From Betaproteobacteria bacterium (GTDB lineage Bacteria > Pseudomonadota > Gammaproteobacteria > Burkholderiales > SG8-39): a stretch of 64,000 nt of DNA. The first letter of the stretch is position 1. Each line of letters opens with the position of its first letter. Below, in pieces: positions 30,672 to 40,330 of the stretch. Location of the stretch: NCBI GenBank assembly GCA_009693235.1, contig SHXR01000015.1:1-64000 (forward strand). Direction: 5' to 3'. The notes beneath the pieces are model-generated. The model searched no databases. It saw only the letters and a program-made list of their open reading frames with translations, and had not been told where the DNA came from. The translations under genes were made by a program, and so were the position numbers.

Positions 30672-31532
30672 ATGTCCCGCTGGTCTGATCGTCGTGAACG
30701 CTTCCGTGCCCTCCTCGCCGGGAACCAGTGCGTGCATCCGGGCTCGGTGTTTGACCCGATGTCGGCGCGCATCGCGGAAGACCTTGGTTTCGAATGCGGC
30801 ATGTTCGCCGGTTCCACCGCATCGCTCACCGTGCTGGGTTCTCCTGACATCATCGTCCTCACACTGACGGAATTCGCCGCGCAAGCGCTGCGTATCTGTC
30901 GGGCCGGCACGCTGCCGCTCATGTGTGATGCCGACCACGGTTACGGCAATGCGCTCAACGTAATACGTACCATCGAAGAATTGGAGTTCGCGGGCATCGC
31001 CGGACTCTCGATCGAAGATACCGATCTTCCGCAACCGTTTGGGACCGCCGGCAAGGCACGCCTGCTATCAGTCGAAGAAGGCATCGGGAAGATGCGGGCA
31101 GCGGTCGCCGCGCGCAAAGACGCGGGACTGGTCATCGCAGGACGCACCAGCGCGCCTGGCGTGACCGACATCGGTGATGCCATCGCCCGTGCCAAAGCGT
31201 ATGAAAAAACCGGTGTCGATGCGATCTTCCTGGTGGGTGTGAAAGCGCGTGCCGATCTGGACACCATCGCGGGCGAGGTGAAACTCCCGTTGATCCTGGG
31301 CGGTGCCGGCAAGGAAATCATGGACCGCCCATACCTCGCCAGCCGCGGGGTGCGCATCTGCCTGCAAGGTCATCAGCCGATCATGGCGGCGGTCCAGGCG
31401 ATCCACGATACTTTGAAGGCACTGCGCGATGGGGTGCCACCCGATCGCCTGGAACGCATCGCCAATGATGAAACGATGAAACGCGTGACCCGCAATGCGG
31501 ACTACGCACGCTGGACGAAGGATTTTCTGTAG
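30672..31532 (+). CDS. Isocitrate lyase/PEP mutase superfamily protein (oxaloacetate decarboxylase-like)
   Basis: A 286-residue TIM barrel of the PEP mutase/isocitrate lyase superfamily. Signatures include VHPGSVFDPMSARIAEDLGFECGMFAGS near 21, MCDADHGYGNALNV near 85 (Mg2+ site), IAGLSIEDTDLPQPFG near 107 and VIAGRTSAPGVTD near 151. Size and sequence style match Pseudomonas PA4872, a characterised oxaloacetate decarboxylase; that is an inference from family resemblance. The KKCG loop of isocitrate lyase is absent. The GH88 gene starts 9 bp downstream with a GGAGG ribosome-binding site, so the two are likely co-transcribed. Confidence 0.85.
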   Translation: MSRWSDRRERFRALLAGNQCVHPGSVFDPMSARIAEDLGFECGMFAGSTASLTVLGSPDIIVLTLTEFAAQALRICRAGTLPLMCDADHGYGNALNVIRTIEELEFAGIAGLSIEDTDLPQPFGTAGKARLLSVEEGIGKMRAAVAARKDAGLVIAGRTSAPGVTDIGDAIARAKAYEKTGVDAIFLVGVKARADLDTIAGEVKLPLILGGAGKEIMDRPYLASRGVRICLQGHQPIMAAVQAIHDTLKALRDGVPPDRLERIANDETMKRVTRNADYARWTKDFL

Positions 31533-31540
31533 GAGGCAAT

Positions 31541-32692
31541 ATGGCCAATACCCCATGGCGGGCGGCGATAGAGCGCATGCTGGTCCGGATGGAAGACACG
31601 ACTGGGCGGGTCGGGATGCGATTCCCGCACTGGGCCAATACCGACACCGGCGAATGGGTGAGCACGGCACACGGCGATTGGACCGGCGGCTATTGGGTCG
31701 GCATGAATTGGCTCGCGCACCGTCTCACCGGCGATCGGAAATACGAACAGCGCGCCGCCGCAGCCTGCGAACGATTGCGTCCACGGATCCATGCCGACAC
31801 CGTCTTTCGGTCGTTTCCGCTTTATTACGGCGCCGCGCTCGGGGCGATTCTCGGTGATCAACCGGCCGCGCGCGCGATGGCGCTCGAATGCGCCCACGCG
31901 ATGGTGCAATCGTTCGATCCGGACTTGAAGTTGATTGCCCTCGGCAGGCAAGCCGAGGAAGGTTCCCATATCGGCACCAGCGAAACGAGCATCGACAGTA
32001 TGCAAACCGCGACCCTGCTTTATTGGGCCGCGACCGTCGATGACGATTTGGCCATGAGGAACATCGCGTTTCATCATGCCGATCGCATTCTGTCGTTGCA
32101 CCTGCGGGACGATGATTCGTTCATTCAATCGTCCTCCCTCGATCCGCACACCGGAGCCTTGGTCCGTCATTACACCCACAAGGGATGGAGCGACACGAGC
32201 ACCTGGGGACGCGCGCAGGCCTGGGGCATGATTCATGCCGTTATGGCGTACCTGCGCGATCCCAAGCAAAAGCAATGGCTCGCTGCTGCAGTGCGCGGGG
32301 CGGACTGGTGGATGGCACACGTCCCCGCCGACAAAATCGCCTACTGGGATTTTGATGATCCCGACATCCCCGCCACCGAGCGCGATGCCACGGCGACCGC
32401 GATTGCCACCGCCGCACTCTTGAAGCTTGCGACGGCAGCGCCGCCAGGCCGTCGGCAGGAGTACCAGGATTTCGCCGAGGCCACCGCCATGGCATTGATC
32501 AAGCAATGCCTGACGCCAACCCGCACCGGTGATCCACGGACGCCCGGCACGCTTACGACCTGCTGCTTCAACAAACGGGCCGATGCAAGGCCCCATGATG
32601 CGGCATCGAACTGCGAGTTCATCGTCGGAAGCTATTACCTGCTGGAAAGTCTGGCGATGCTCGATGGCGTCATCGAACCCCATTTGATCTAA
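31541..32692 (+). CDS. Glycoside hydrolase family 88-type (unsaturated glucuronyl hydrolase-like)
   Basis: An (alpha/alpha)6-barrel protein of 383 residues. Features of GH88/GH105 are visible: GDWTGGYWVGMNWLAHRLTG near 49, the acid residue in ETSIDSMQTATLLYWAA near 155, STWGRAQAWGMIHAVMAYLR near 219 and FDDPDIPATERDATATAIATAALLKL near 270, matching the Asp and Arg/Trp-rich pocket. These enzymes hydrate the unsaturated uronic acid left by polysaccharide lyases. There is no signal peptide, so it acts on imported oligosaccharides. No lyase is seen nearby, so its substrate source is unclear. A Bug receptor follows after 12 bp. Confidence 0.8.
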   Translation: MANTPWRAAIERMLVRMEDTTGRVGMRFPHWANTDTGEWVSTAHGDWTGGYWVGMNWLAHRLTGDRKYEQRAAAACERLRPRIHADTVFRSFPLYYGAALGAILGDQPAARAMALECAHAMVQSFDPDLKLIALGRQAEEGSHIGTSETSIDSMQTATLLYWAATVDDDLAMRNIAFHHADRILSLHLRDDDSFIQSSSLDPHTGALVRHYTHKGWSDTSTWGRAQAWGMIHAVMAYLRDPKQKQWLAAAVRGADWWMAHVPADKIAYWDFDDPDIPATERDATATAIATAALLKLATAAPPGRRQEYQDFAEATAMALIKQCLTPTRTGDPRTPGTLTTCCFNKRADARPHDAASNCEFIVGSYYLLESLAMLDGVIEPHLI

Positions 32693-32704
32693 GCCAGGAA
32701 GGCC

Positions 32705-33688
32705 ATGCCGCAATATCGCGCGATGACCCGCTTGATCCGGTTAGCGCTCGCCACACTCTGTTGCGGATTGCAGGCCTTAGCCGCCATCGCCCAGGATTAC
32801 CCCACCAAGTCGGTCCGGCTCATCATCCCCTTCCCGCCGGGTGGCAGTAACGATATCGTCGGTCGCATGCTCGCCATGCAATTGAGCGAGCGCTTGGGCA
32901 AACCAATCATCGTCGACAATCGCGGTGGTGCAGGCGGGGTCATCGGCACCGAACTCGCCGCCAAAGCGCCGCCTGATGGCTACACATTGCTCCTTATCTC
33001 CACTGCCTTCGCGCTCAATACCTCGCTGTATAAGCTGCCCTACGACCCGGCCACCGCTTTCACGCCGGTCGCATCCCTTGGCACCGGGCCCAATGTATTG
33101 GTGGTGAACGCCAAGCTGCCGGTGCAATCGGTCAAAGAGTTGATCGCGCTCGCCAAAGCAAAGCCTGGCCAATTGAACTACGCCTCCGCCGGCGTCGGCA
33201 GTTTTCAGCATCTGGGTGGCGAACTGTTTCGGATCATGGCCGGCATCGATGTGGTCCATGTACCGTTCAAAGGCGGCGCCCCTGCCACGACCGATGTGAT
33301 TGCGGGCTCCACGCAGTATTCGCTTGGATCACTGATCAACATGATTCCGCATATTCGCGCTGGATCCGTTCGGGCCCTGGGCATCGGTGGAGCACATCGT
33401 AGCCCATTGCTGCCTGACGTCCCGACGATCGCAGAAGCCGGGGTTCCCAATTACGATGCCGCCAACTGGTGGGGCATACTCGCGTCGGCGGGCACGCCGC
33501 CTGCAATCGTGCGTCGCTTGCACGCCGAGCTCACCGCGCTCTTGAAATCCGTTGAGACCCGCAAACGGCTCGATGCGGAAGGGGCGCAAACGCTCCCGAT
33601 GTCATCCGAGGCATTTGGCAAACTCATTGCGTCAGAAACCGCGAAATGGGCGCGGGTGATCCAGGCGGCGGGGATCAAGCCGGAGTAG
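32705..33688 (+). CDS. Bug/TctC-family tripartite tricarboxylate transporter receptor
   Basis: Periplasmic receptor of 327 residues; the ATG at 32705 has AGGAAGG upstream. Signal peptide about 7-29 (RLALATLCCGLQALAAIAQ), then YPTKSVRLIIPFPPGGSNDIVGR, VDNRGGAGGVIGTELAAKAPPDGYTLL and VHVPFKGGAPATTDVIAG. It follows the GH88 gene by 12 bp, so the operon PEP mutase-family / GH88 / Bug may handle one uronate- or keto acid-like substrate. The 3' end overlaps the phoR end by 14 nt, tail to tail. Stop is TAG. Confidence 0.93.
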   Translation: MPQYRAMTRLIRLALATLCCGLQALAAIAQDYPTKSVRLIIPFPPGGSNDIVGRMLAMQLSERLGKPIIVDNRGGAGGVIGTELAAKAPPDGYTLLLISTAFALNTSLYKLPYDPATAFTPVASLGTGPNVLVVNAKLPVQSVKELIALAKAKPGQLNYASAGVGSFQHLGGELFRIMAGIDVVHVPFKGGAPATTDVIAGSTQYSLGSLINMIPHIRAGSVRALGIGGAHRSPLLPDVPTIAEAGVPNYDAANWWGILASAGTPPAIVRRLHAELTALLKSVETRKRLDAEGAQTLPMSSEAFGKLIASETAKWARVIQAAGIKPE

Positions 33689-35009
33689 ACAGCCCCACTT
33701 GCTCACGCGTATCGATGCGCATGGCCGGCAACACTGCATGAAACGTACTGCCCTTGCCGACCTGGCTCTCGATATCGAGGCGCCCGCCGTGACGAACGAG
33801 AATATGCTTCGCGATCGCCAGACCAAGGCCGGTACCACCAGTCTCGCGGGAACGGGACTTATCGACCCGATAGAAGCGTTCCGTCACGCGCGGAATATGT
33901 TCAGCCGGAATGCCAAGACCGGAATCCTGGACGCTAAATCGCAGCACATCACCCTCTCGGACCAGCCCGATGACGATGCGTCCGCCAATCGGGGTATAAC
34001 GCACCGCATTCGATACGAGGTTACTAAAGGCGCTGCGCAATTCGTCAGGGGAACCACGAATGGCAATCGCCTCAATGTTCCCCGTCTCGATACGATGCTT
34101 GCCATCCGATAATGCCCCGGCCTCATCGATCATGGCACGGGTGAGTTGCGCCAGATCGATCACCTCATCCGAAGGCGGCTCGCCCTGCGTTTCAAGCTTC
34201 GACAACGTGAGCAGATCATCGATCAGTCGGCGCATCCGCATCGTTTGCGCAAGCATCAATTCCTCGATGGTGCGCCGCTTGCCGGAATCGATCGTGTCGC
34301 TATCGATGAAATGCTCCAGAAATCCGCTCACGACCGTAAGCGGCGTGCGCAGCTCATGCGACACATTGGCAATGAAATCCTGTCGCATGCGCTCGATGCT
34401 CATAAGCTGACTGATATCGCGTGACACGATGATCCGCCGCCGCTCCTGAAACGGCAGCATCTGGATCGACAACGTCAGACTGCGGGCCGGATCATTCATC
34501 TCCAAGGGCTTGGAAAAATCGCCCCGCAGCAGATACTCGGTGAATGCCGGGCGCCGCAACAGGTTGGAAATAAAAAAGCCGCGATCGCGCTCGGCATTCA
34601 GCTCAAAATGCTGACAGGCCATCGGATTGCACCATTCAATCTTGTCGGCATGGTCGAGCAGGATGATCCCGTCGGTCAGCGCGCTCGACGCCTCGGTGAA
34701 GCGGGCGAGCGTCTTGGCGAGTTCCTCGCGCTGCTGCTCTTCACGTTTCTCGGCCTGGCGCAGGGCTGTAAACACTCGCCGCCACGCGCCGAAGCCGGTC
34801 GGTAGATCGTCCATCGTGCGGTCGGCCGGCGGTCGATTGAACCACTCAGTGGCCCGCTTCAAGTACACGACATGCAGACTGATCAATACGAGCAACCCGA
34901 CGATGACAACGAGGTAACCGAGTTACTCATTGAGCACGACGCCCACGAACAGCCCCAGCGCCGCGACAAACGCCAGGCGAAACAGCACCGGCAGCCAGAA
35001 ATGGTTCAA
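33675..35009 (-). pseudogene. phoR: Phosphate sensor histidine kinase PhoR with a premature TAA
   Basis: From the TTG at 35009, which overlaps the phoB stop (TTGA), the frame encodes PhoR except for TAA at codon 29 (34923-34925), between the first two hydrophobic segments (VLFRLAFVAALGLFVGVVLNE and LGYLVVIVGLLVLISLHVVYL). The rest is complete: a PAS-like region near 125, HisKA with FIANVSHELRTPLTVVSGF, and the HATPase N/G boxes (NLVSNAVRYTP, SGLGIP, GTGLGLAI). PhoR phosphorylates PhoB under phosphate limitation. Internal starts after the stop (TTG at 34895) could make a form with one membrane segment. Single-base error or mutation is likely. Confidence 0.85.
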
Positions 35010-35701
35010 TCGTTGCCCGTCATCCGATAGCCGACCCCGCGCACGGTCTGGACCAAATGTTCGGCATTGTGTTCCGCGAGTGCTTTGCGAAGGCGCAGCA
35101 CATGCACATCGACCGTGCGTTCTTCGATGTAAGCATGGTCGCCCCAAACCTGATCGAGCAATCGGCCACGGCTGAACACCCGCTCCGGATGCGCCATCAA
35201 GAATCGCAGCAGCTTGAATTCGGCCGCACCCAGCGCAATCACTTGATCATTCACCCGCACATCGTGGCGAGCAGTATCCAGCACGAGCGGACCGACCGTC
35301 AACCGCTCGCCGCCCAATTCCGGTGTGCGCCGACGCAATAGCGCGTTGACGCGCGCGATCAACTCACGCGGCGAAAACGGTTTGGTGATGTAGTCGTCGG
35401 CACCCGATTCAAGGCCCATGACCTTATCCGGCTCCTCGGCCTTCGCCGTCAATATGATGACCGGCAGCGCCCTGGTGCGCGGATCGGCGCGGAGCTTGCG
35501 CGCAAACTGTACGCCCGACTCGCCGGGCAGCATCCAGTCGAGAATGACCAGATCAGGAAGCTTCGCGTCGATCGCGCTCCGTGCCTGCAGGGCATTCATC
35601 GCCTTACGCAGGCCAAATCCTTTGTCCGCCAGCGTGAACTCAAGGAGGTTGAGGATCGCCGGCTCGTCTTCCACCAGCAAAATTTCCGGGCTAAGACTCA
35701 T
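35006..35701 (-). CDS. phoB: Phosphate regulon response regulator PhoB
   Basis: OmpR-type regulator of 231 residues. Receiver domain with acidic pair in LVEDEPAI, phosphorylatable Asp55 (VILDWMLPG) and Lys107 (ITKPFSPRELI). The winged-helix domain (about 130-228) has the ALGAAEFKLLRFLMAHPERVF and RTVDVHVLRLRKAL segments of PhoB. It activates pst and related genes through Pho boxes; one is visible before pstS. It is downstream of phoU (63 bp) and overlaps phoR by 4 nt, the classic pst-phoU-phoBR order of betaproteobacteria. Confidence 0.96.
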   Translation of the reverse strand: MSLSPEILLVEDEPAILNLLEFTLADKGFGLRKAMNALQARSAIDAKLPDLVILDWMLPGESGVQFARKLRADPRTRALPVIILTAKAEEPDKVMGLESGADDYITKPFSPRELIARVNALLRRRTPELGGERLTVGPLVLDTARHDVRVNDQVIALGAAEFKLLRFLMAHPERVFSRGRLLDQVWGDHAYIEERTVDVHVLRLRKALAEHNAEHLVQTVRGVGYRMTGND

Positions 35702-35764
35702 GGTTCAGTCGTCGATGAAGACACAGGCTGGCGAGGTCGCAGCGTCAATTGCCAACCCGGCCGG

Positions 35765-36463
35765 TCAATTCGGCTGGGCACCGCCGAGGGATTTACGGTG
35801 CCGCACATCGACGCCCTGCGCAATGTAGATGACATATTGCGCGATATTCTTCGCATGATCGCCGATGCGCTCGAGCGCCTTGCCGATCCAGATGATATCG
35901 AGGCAGGTTGAGATCGTGGTTGGATCCTCCAGCATGAACGTCACCAGCTCACGCAGCAGACGGCGGAACTCCTCGTCCATCTGCGCATCCTGCAGCACGA
36001 TCTTGCCGCCCGCATCCGGATCGATCCGCGCAAAAGCATTCAACGCGTCGTTCAACATGCCCCCTGCGATGTTGCCGGCGACGCGCATTCCGGAAAAGCC
36101 GGACGGGGCGGTCGACGTGCGCGCCTGAATGCGCTGCGCGGCCCGCGCGATCTTCACCGACTCATCGCCGATGCGTTCCAGGTCGGTGATGGTCTTGAAC
36201 ACGGCCATCACCAGCCTGAGATCACCGGCGGCCGGTTGGCGGCGCGCGATGACATGCGTGCAGCGATCGTCGAGATCGATTTCGAGCAAATTGACTTCCC
36301 GTTCCTTGACCTCCACGCTCTCCAGCATCGCGGTGTCGCGGGTCTCAAATCCTGCCAGGGCGTCGCGCATTTGCTCCTCAACCAGGCCGCCCATATGCAG
36401 CATGCTCGTTCGAATCGCTTCCAACTCCGCGTCGAATTGCGTCGAAATGTGATGTCTACTCAT
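35765..36463 (-). CDS. phoU: Phosphate-signalling protein PhoU
   Basis: PhoU links PstSCAB activity to PhoR and prevents phosphate over-uptake. The 232-residue protein has two repeats of a three-helix bundle with metal-binding E/D-x3-D type motifs: LERIGDESVKIARAA near 94 and LERIGDHAKNIAQYV near 198. It opens with SRHHISTQFDAELEAIRTSML. It lies 22 bp after pstB and is read in the same direction. Nothing unusual is seen. Confidence 0.96.
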   Translation of the reverse strand: MSRHHISTQFDAELEAIRTSMLHMGGLVEEQMRDALAGFETRDTAMLESVEVKEREVNLLEIDLDDRCTHVIARRQPAAGDLRLVMAVFKTITDLERIGDESVKIARAAQRIQARTSTAPSGFSGMRVAGNIAGGMLNDALNAFARIDPDAGGKIVLQDAQMDEEFRRLLRELVTFMLEDPTTISTCLDIIWIGKALERIGDHAKNIAQYVIYIAQGVDVRHRKSLGGAQPN

Positions 36464-36485
36464 TGCCCGCCCCTTCGGTTACCAA

Positions 36486-37277
36486 TCATCCCATGCGCCC
36501 AGTGATGTAGTCTTCAGTATGCTTGTGCTTGGGCTTCAGAAAAATTTCATCGGTCCAACCGAATTCCAGCACCTCACCCAAGTACATGTACGCGGTGAAA
36601 TCCGACACCCGCGCCGCCTGTTGCATGTTGTGGGTGACGATCAGAATCGTCACGCGCGATTTGAGCTGACTGATCAATTCCTCAATGCTGCCGGTGGCAA
36701 TCGGATCGAGCGCCGAGGTCGGTTCATCGAATAGCAATACTTCCGGATCGGTCGCCAGGGCCCGCGCGATGCAAAGGCGCTGTTGTTGTCCGCCGGAAAG
36801 CGATGTGGCGACATCATCCAGGCGGTTCTTGACCTCTTCCCAGAGGGCGGCGCCGCGCAGGGACTCCTCCACCTTGTCTTCCACCACGCTGCGTTTCTTG
36901 ATGCCGCGCACCCGCAATCCGTAGGCAACATTCTCGAAGATCGATTTTGGAAACGGGTTCGGCTTCTGGAACACCATGGCAAGGCGCATGCGCACCTCGA
37001 TTGGATCGACATCGCGCTGCAGCAAATCGATCGCATCCGGAAAGAGTTCGATCCGACCGTCATAGCGATTGCCGGGATAAAGGTCGTGCATGCGGTTGAA
37101 GCAACGGAGCAACGTCGATTTGCCGCATCCGGATGGCCCAATCAGCGCGGTTACGCGTCGATCATGCAACGGCAAATTGACGTTCTTCAGCGCTTGGAAA
37201 TCGCCATAGTGAAAATCGAGATCAATGACACGAGCCTTGATCGGGATCGCATCGAGCGAGGGCTTTTGAGTGGCCAT
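36486..37277 (-). CDS. pstB: Phosphate ABC transporter ATPase PstB
   Basis: Cytoplasmic ATPase of the high-affinity phosphate importer (263 residues). Walker [10 protein letters not shown] near 47, Q-loop VFQKPNPFP near 100, signature [15 protein letters not shown] near 155, Walker [14 protein letters not shown] and His switch VTHNMQQA are all intact. It lies between pstA (11 bp upstream) and phoU on the same strand. Confidence 0.98.
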   Translation of the reverse strand: MATQKPSLDAIPIKARVIDLDFHYGDFQALKNVNLPLHDRRVTALIGPSGCGKSTLLRCFNRMHDLYPGNRYDGRIELFPDAIDLLQRDVDPIEVRMRLAMVFQKPNPFPKSIFENVAYGLRVRGIKKRSVVEDKVEESLRGAALWEEVKNRLDDVATSLSGGQQQRLCIARALATDPEVLLFDEPTSALDPIATGSIEELISQLKSRVTILIVTHNMQQAARVSDFTAYMYLGEVLEFGWTDEIFLKPKHKHTEDYITGRMG

Positions 37278-37288
37278 GTTAATTAGGT

Positions 37289-38212
37289 CTACCAGGCGAG
37301 TTTCTTACGGAGCCGATAACGCAGCACGATGGCGAGGGCGTTCATCGACAAAGTCATGATCACGAGAACGAGTCCGGCCGCCGCCGCATTGGCTTGAAAT
37401 GCCGGATCGGGGCGCGAAGTCCAGTTGAACATCTGAATCGGCATCACGGTGAAAGACGACATGAGCCATTCGAACGAAAGGAACGGCGCGGCCATTGACA
37501 CCGGCGATGGCGGCAGAAACGCAATAAAGGTAAGCGCACCGATCGTGATGATGGGCGCCGTTTCGCCGATGGCCCGCGACAGACCGATGATGATGCCGGT
37601 AAGAATGCCGGGCATCGAATAGGGAATGATGTGGTGCTGCACCGTTTGCCAGCGAGTGGCGCCGAGCGCATACGCTGCCTCGCGAATCATGCCGGGAATC
37701 GCGCGAATCGCTTCCCGCGTCGTAAGAATAACGATCGGCAAGATGAGGAGCCCCAAGGTCAGCCCCGCGGTCAAAATAGATTGTCCGAGTCCAAAGCCGT
37801 ACACGAAGAGGCCAAACGCCAAGAGCCCGTAAATGATCGATGGCACACCCGCAAGATTGGTGACGTTGATCTCGATGATGTCGGTGATCCAGTTCTTGGG
37901 GGCATACTCTTCGAGGTAAATGCCGGCCGCCACACCCATCGGCACGGCAAATGCCGCGGTGACGATCATCACCGCAACCGACCCCACCCAGGCACTCAAA
38001 ATACCGGCCTGGCCCGCGCGCCGCGATGGAAAATTGGTAAAGAAATCGACCGACAAGCGGCCAAAGCCATCGATCGCCATGTCGACGAACAAGGCGACGA
38101 AGGTAAGGATGCCGATCGCGAGCGCAAGAATACCAAGCGCGACAAACAGGGCATCGCGCCACTTGTGCTGCGCGACGATGGCGCGGATTTCGGTGCGCGT
38201 CATGGCTTCCAT
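37289..38212 (-). CDS. pstA: Phosphate ABC transporter permease PstA
   Basis: Inner-membrane permease of the Pst importer. The ATG at 38212 overlaps the pstC stop (TGATG), giving 307 residues; an ATG three codons later is also possible. About six hydrophobic segments are visible, with the ABC permease EAA-type loop [20 protein letters not shown] near 195 and the PstA signature [16 protein letters not shown] near 140. With PstC it forms the transmembrane channel. It is intact, unlike its partner pstC. Confidence 0.96.
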   Translation of the reverse strand: MEAMTRTEIRAIVAQHKWRDALFVALGILALAIGILTFVALFVDMAIDGFGRLSVDFFTNFPSRRAGQAGILSAWVGSVAVMIVTAAFAVPMGVAAGIYLEEYAPKNWITDIIEINVTNLAGVPSIIYGLLAFGLFVYGFGLGQSILTAGLTLGLLILPIVILTTREAIRAIPGMIREAAYALGATRWQTVQHHIIPYSMPGILTGIIIGLSRAIGETAPIITIGALTFIAFLPPSPVSMAAPFLSFEWLMSSFTVMPIQMFNWTSRPDPAFQANAAAAGLVLVIMTLSMNALAIVLRYRLRKKLAW

Positions 38213-39213
38213 CAGTACAGTTCCCGATAACGACGGCGCAGCCAAAAGCCAAGGACGTTGAAGGCGAGCGTAAAGAGCATGAGCGTCAAGCCGGCCGCGA
38301 AGATGGTCTGATAGCCGATCGAGCCATGCGGCAGATCACCCAACGCGACTTGCACGATAAACGCCGTAATGGTGGCGGCAGGCTCGGCCGGATTCCAGGT
38401 GAGATTGGGTTGCATGCCGGCGGCCACAGCAAGAATCATCGTCTCACCCACCGCCCGCGAGATGCCGAGAATGTAGGCGGCGGCAATCCCGGAAAACGCG
38501 GCCGGCACCACCACTTTGACCGCGGTTTGCAACCGCGAGGCCCCCATCGCGAACGAACCCTCGCGCAGCGCCATCGGCACCGCCCGCATGGCATCTTCGG
38601 CCACCGAGCTCACATACGGGACGATCATGACGCCCATCACCAGCCCGGCCGACAGGAGGTTGAAACCCCGGAGCGTCGGAAAAATTGCTTGCAACATCGG
38701 CGTAACGAACAGCAATGCGAAATAGCCGTACACGATGGTGGGTACGCCGGACTACAACTCGAGCAAGGGCTTGGCGATCTCGCGCACCCGCGGGGCGGCA
38801 AACTCAGACAGATAGATCGCTATGACCGTGCCAAGCGGAATGGCTACCAGCAACGCCACTAGACTTGACACCGCGGTACCGGAGAGCAACACCATGATGC
38901 CGAAATGCGCATCATCGAAGAGCGGTGTCCACTGCGTATCAGTGAGGAAACTCCACATCGGCACATGCCGGAAAAAAGCGATCGATTCATAGACGAGGAC
39001 ACCCACGATCGCCAGCGTCGTCACTACCGACACCAGGGCGGCGGTAAACAGCACCGCCTCGATGAGCCGTTCACGCAATTGACGACGACGCTGTCTGGAC
39101 TGCTGTTCCGCCGATATTTGGCGTGGCGCGAGCAGTGCGGCACGGCCGCCCGACCCGCTTGCATCCGCGCTGACTGGAAGAGGACTTGTGATATCGATGG
39201 GAATGCTGCTCAC
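38212..39213 (-). pseudogene. pstC: Phosphate ABC transporter permease PstC interrupted by in-frame TAG
   Basis: One frame of 333 sense positions is broken only by TAG at 38752-38754 (codon 154). The context is KPLLEL-stop-SGVPTIVYGYFALLF; PstC proteins have LELLAGIPT here, so the lost residue is probably Leu (TTG to TAG, one change). Upstream are a first membrane segment near 50 and the periplasmic part; downstream the EAA loop (REGSFAMGASRLQTAVKVVVP) and last segments are intact. Loss would remove high-affinity phosphate uptake while all other pst genes look healthy, so sequencing error or read-through deserves checking. The end overlaps pstA. Confidence 0.88.
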
Positions 39214-39250
39214 GCTAGATTTCGTCCTCTGTCCAGTTTGAAGCCAAACG

Positions 39251-40243
39251 CTATCTAGCTTCCCGTTTCATCAATTCTTCGATTGTAATGCCGACTTCCG
39301 CAACACCGCCGAATACCGACCCAACGCGCCCCTTCTGCAAGTGCTGGGCGTTCACGATATAAGCCTGCGTCGGCAGCGGCACGTATTTGACTTCCTTGGC
39401 GAGCTTCGCGCCATTCTTCAAGTAATAGTCGACGAACTCGCGCACTTCGGGGCGTTTGTAGCCCTGTGCATGCACATAGATAAAAATCGGACGCGACAGC
39501 GGTTGGTACGAGCCGTCCAACACGCTTTTCTCCGAAGGCTCGACACCAACACCGCCTTCTTTGGCGACGATCGGCACAGCCTTCAGTTTATTTTTGTTCT
39601 CCGCATAATACGCGTAGCCAAAATAGCCGATCGCACCCGCATCGCGCTGCACGCCTTGCACCAGCACGTTGTCGTCTTCGGATGCGGTGTAATCTCCGCG
39701 GCTCGATTTCGCTTTGCCGACGATCGCCTCGGTGAAGTAATCAAACGTGCCTGAATCGGCCCCTGCGCCAAACAACTTCATCGGTTGCTTCGGAAACGCC
39801 GGGTTCACCTGGTCCCAAGTGGCAACCTTGCCCTGCGCCGATGGTTCCCACATGCGCTTCAATTCGGCCACCGAGAGGCTTTTGATGAAGGTGTTCTTCG
39901 GATTGATGACGACCGTTAGTGCATCGAATGCGATCGGCAGCTCGTAATAGTTGATGCCCGTTTTCTGGCAATCGGCAATCTCCGATTTCAGGATCGGCCG
40001 CGATGCGTTGGCAATATCGATTTCGCCCCGGCAGAATTTCTTCATGCCACCGCCCGTGCCGGAGATGCCGACCGTGACCTTCATCGTGCCTTTTTTCGCC
40101 TTCTGGAACTCCTCGGCCACCGCTTCGGTCACCGGGTAGACGGTGCTCGAACCGTCGATCTTGATGGTCTGGGCCATTGCCGCACCTGACATCAACACGG
40201 CCGCCATGGCCGCCTGGCTGGAAATGCCCATTGCTCGATTCAT
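39251..40243 (-). CDS. pstS: Phosphate-binding protein PstS
   Basis: Periplasmic phosphate receptor of the Pst system. The ATG at 40243, with AAGGG upstream, gives 330 residues, with a signal peptide of about 24 residues ([15 protein letters not shown]). The phosphate-site elements follow: [42 protein letters not shown] near 60 and [13 protein letters not shown] near 160. This is the PstS branch with one-domain-pair architecture common in Burkholderiales. It is first in the operon, 37 bp before pstC, behind a Pho box and -10. Confidence 0.96.
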   Translation of the reverse strand: MNRAMGISSQAAMAAVLMSGAAMAQTIKIDGSSTVYPVTEAVAEEFQKAKKGTMKVTVGISGTGGGMKKFCRGEIDIANASRPILKSEIADCQKTGINYYELPIAFDALTVVINPKNTFIKSLSVAELKRMWEPSAQGKVATWDQVNPAFPKQPMKLFGAGADSGTFDYFTEAIVGKAKSSRGDYTASEDDNVLVQGVQRDAGAIGYFGYAYYAENKNKLKAVPIVAKEGGVGVEPSEKSVLDGSYQPLSRPIFIYVHAQGYKRPEVREFVDYYLKNGAKLAKEVKYVPLPTQAYIVNAQHLQKGRVGSVFGGVAEVGITIEELMKREAR

Positions 40244-40277
40244 TGCGTCACCCTTATGATTCATGGACTCGCCCGCC

Positions 40278-40311
40278 AGGATAGGCGCGTTAGGTTACAG
40301 TTTGATGACGA
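40278..40311 (-). promoter_or_regulatory. Pho box and -10 of the pst operon
   Basis: On the minus strand, TCGTCAT-CAAA-CTGTAAC (40294-40311) matches the PhoB site CTGTCAT-4 nt-CTGTCAC in 11 of 14 half-site positions. Ten bases downstream is TATCCT (40278-40283), a -10-like hexamer at the spacing used when a Pho box replaces the -35. It lies 35-68 nt before pstS. The same 87-bp gap also serves the divergent ferritin-like gene. Confidence 0.65.
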
Positions 40312-40330
40312 ACCCGCATCGAGGACGACA

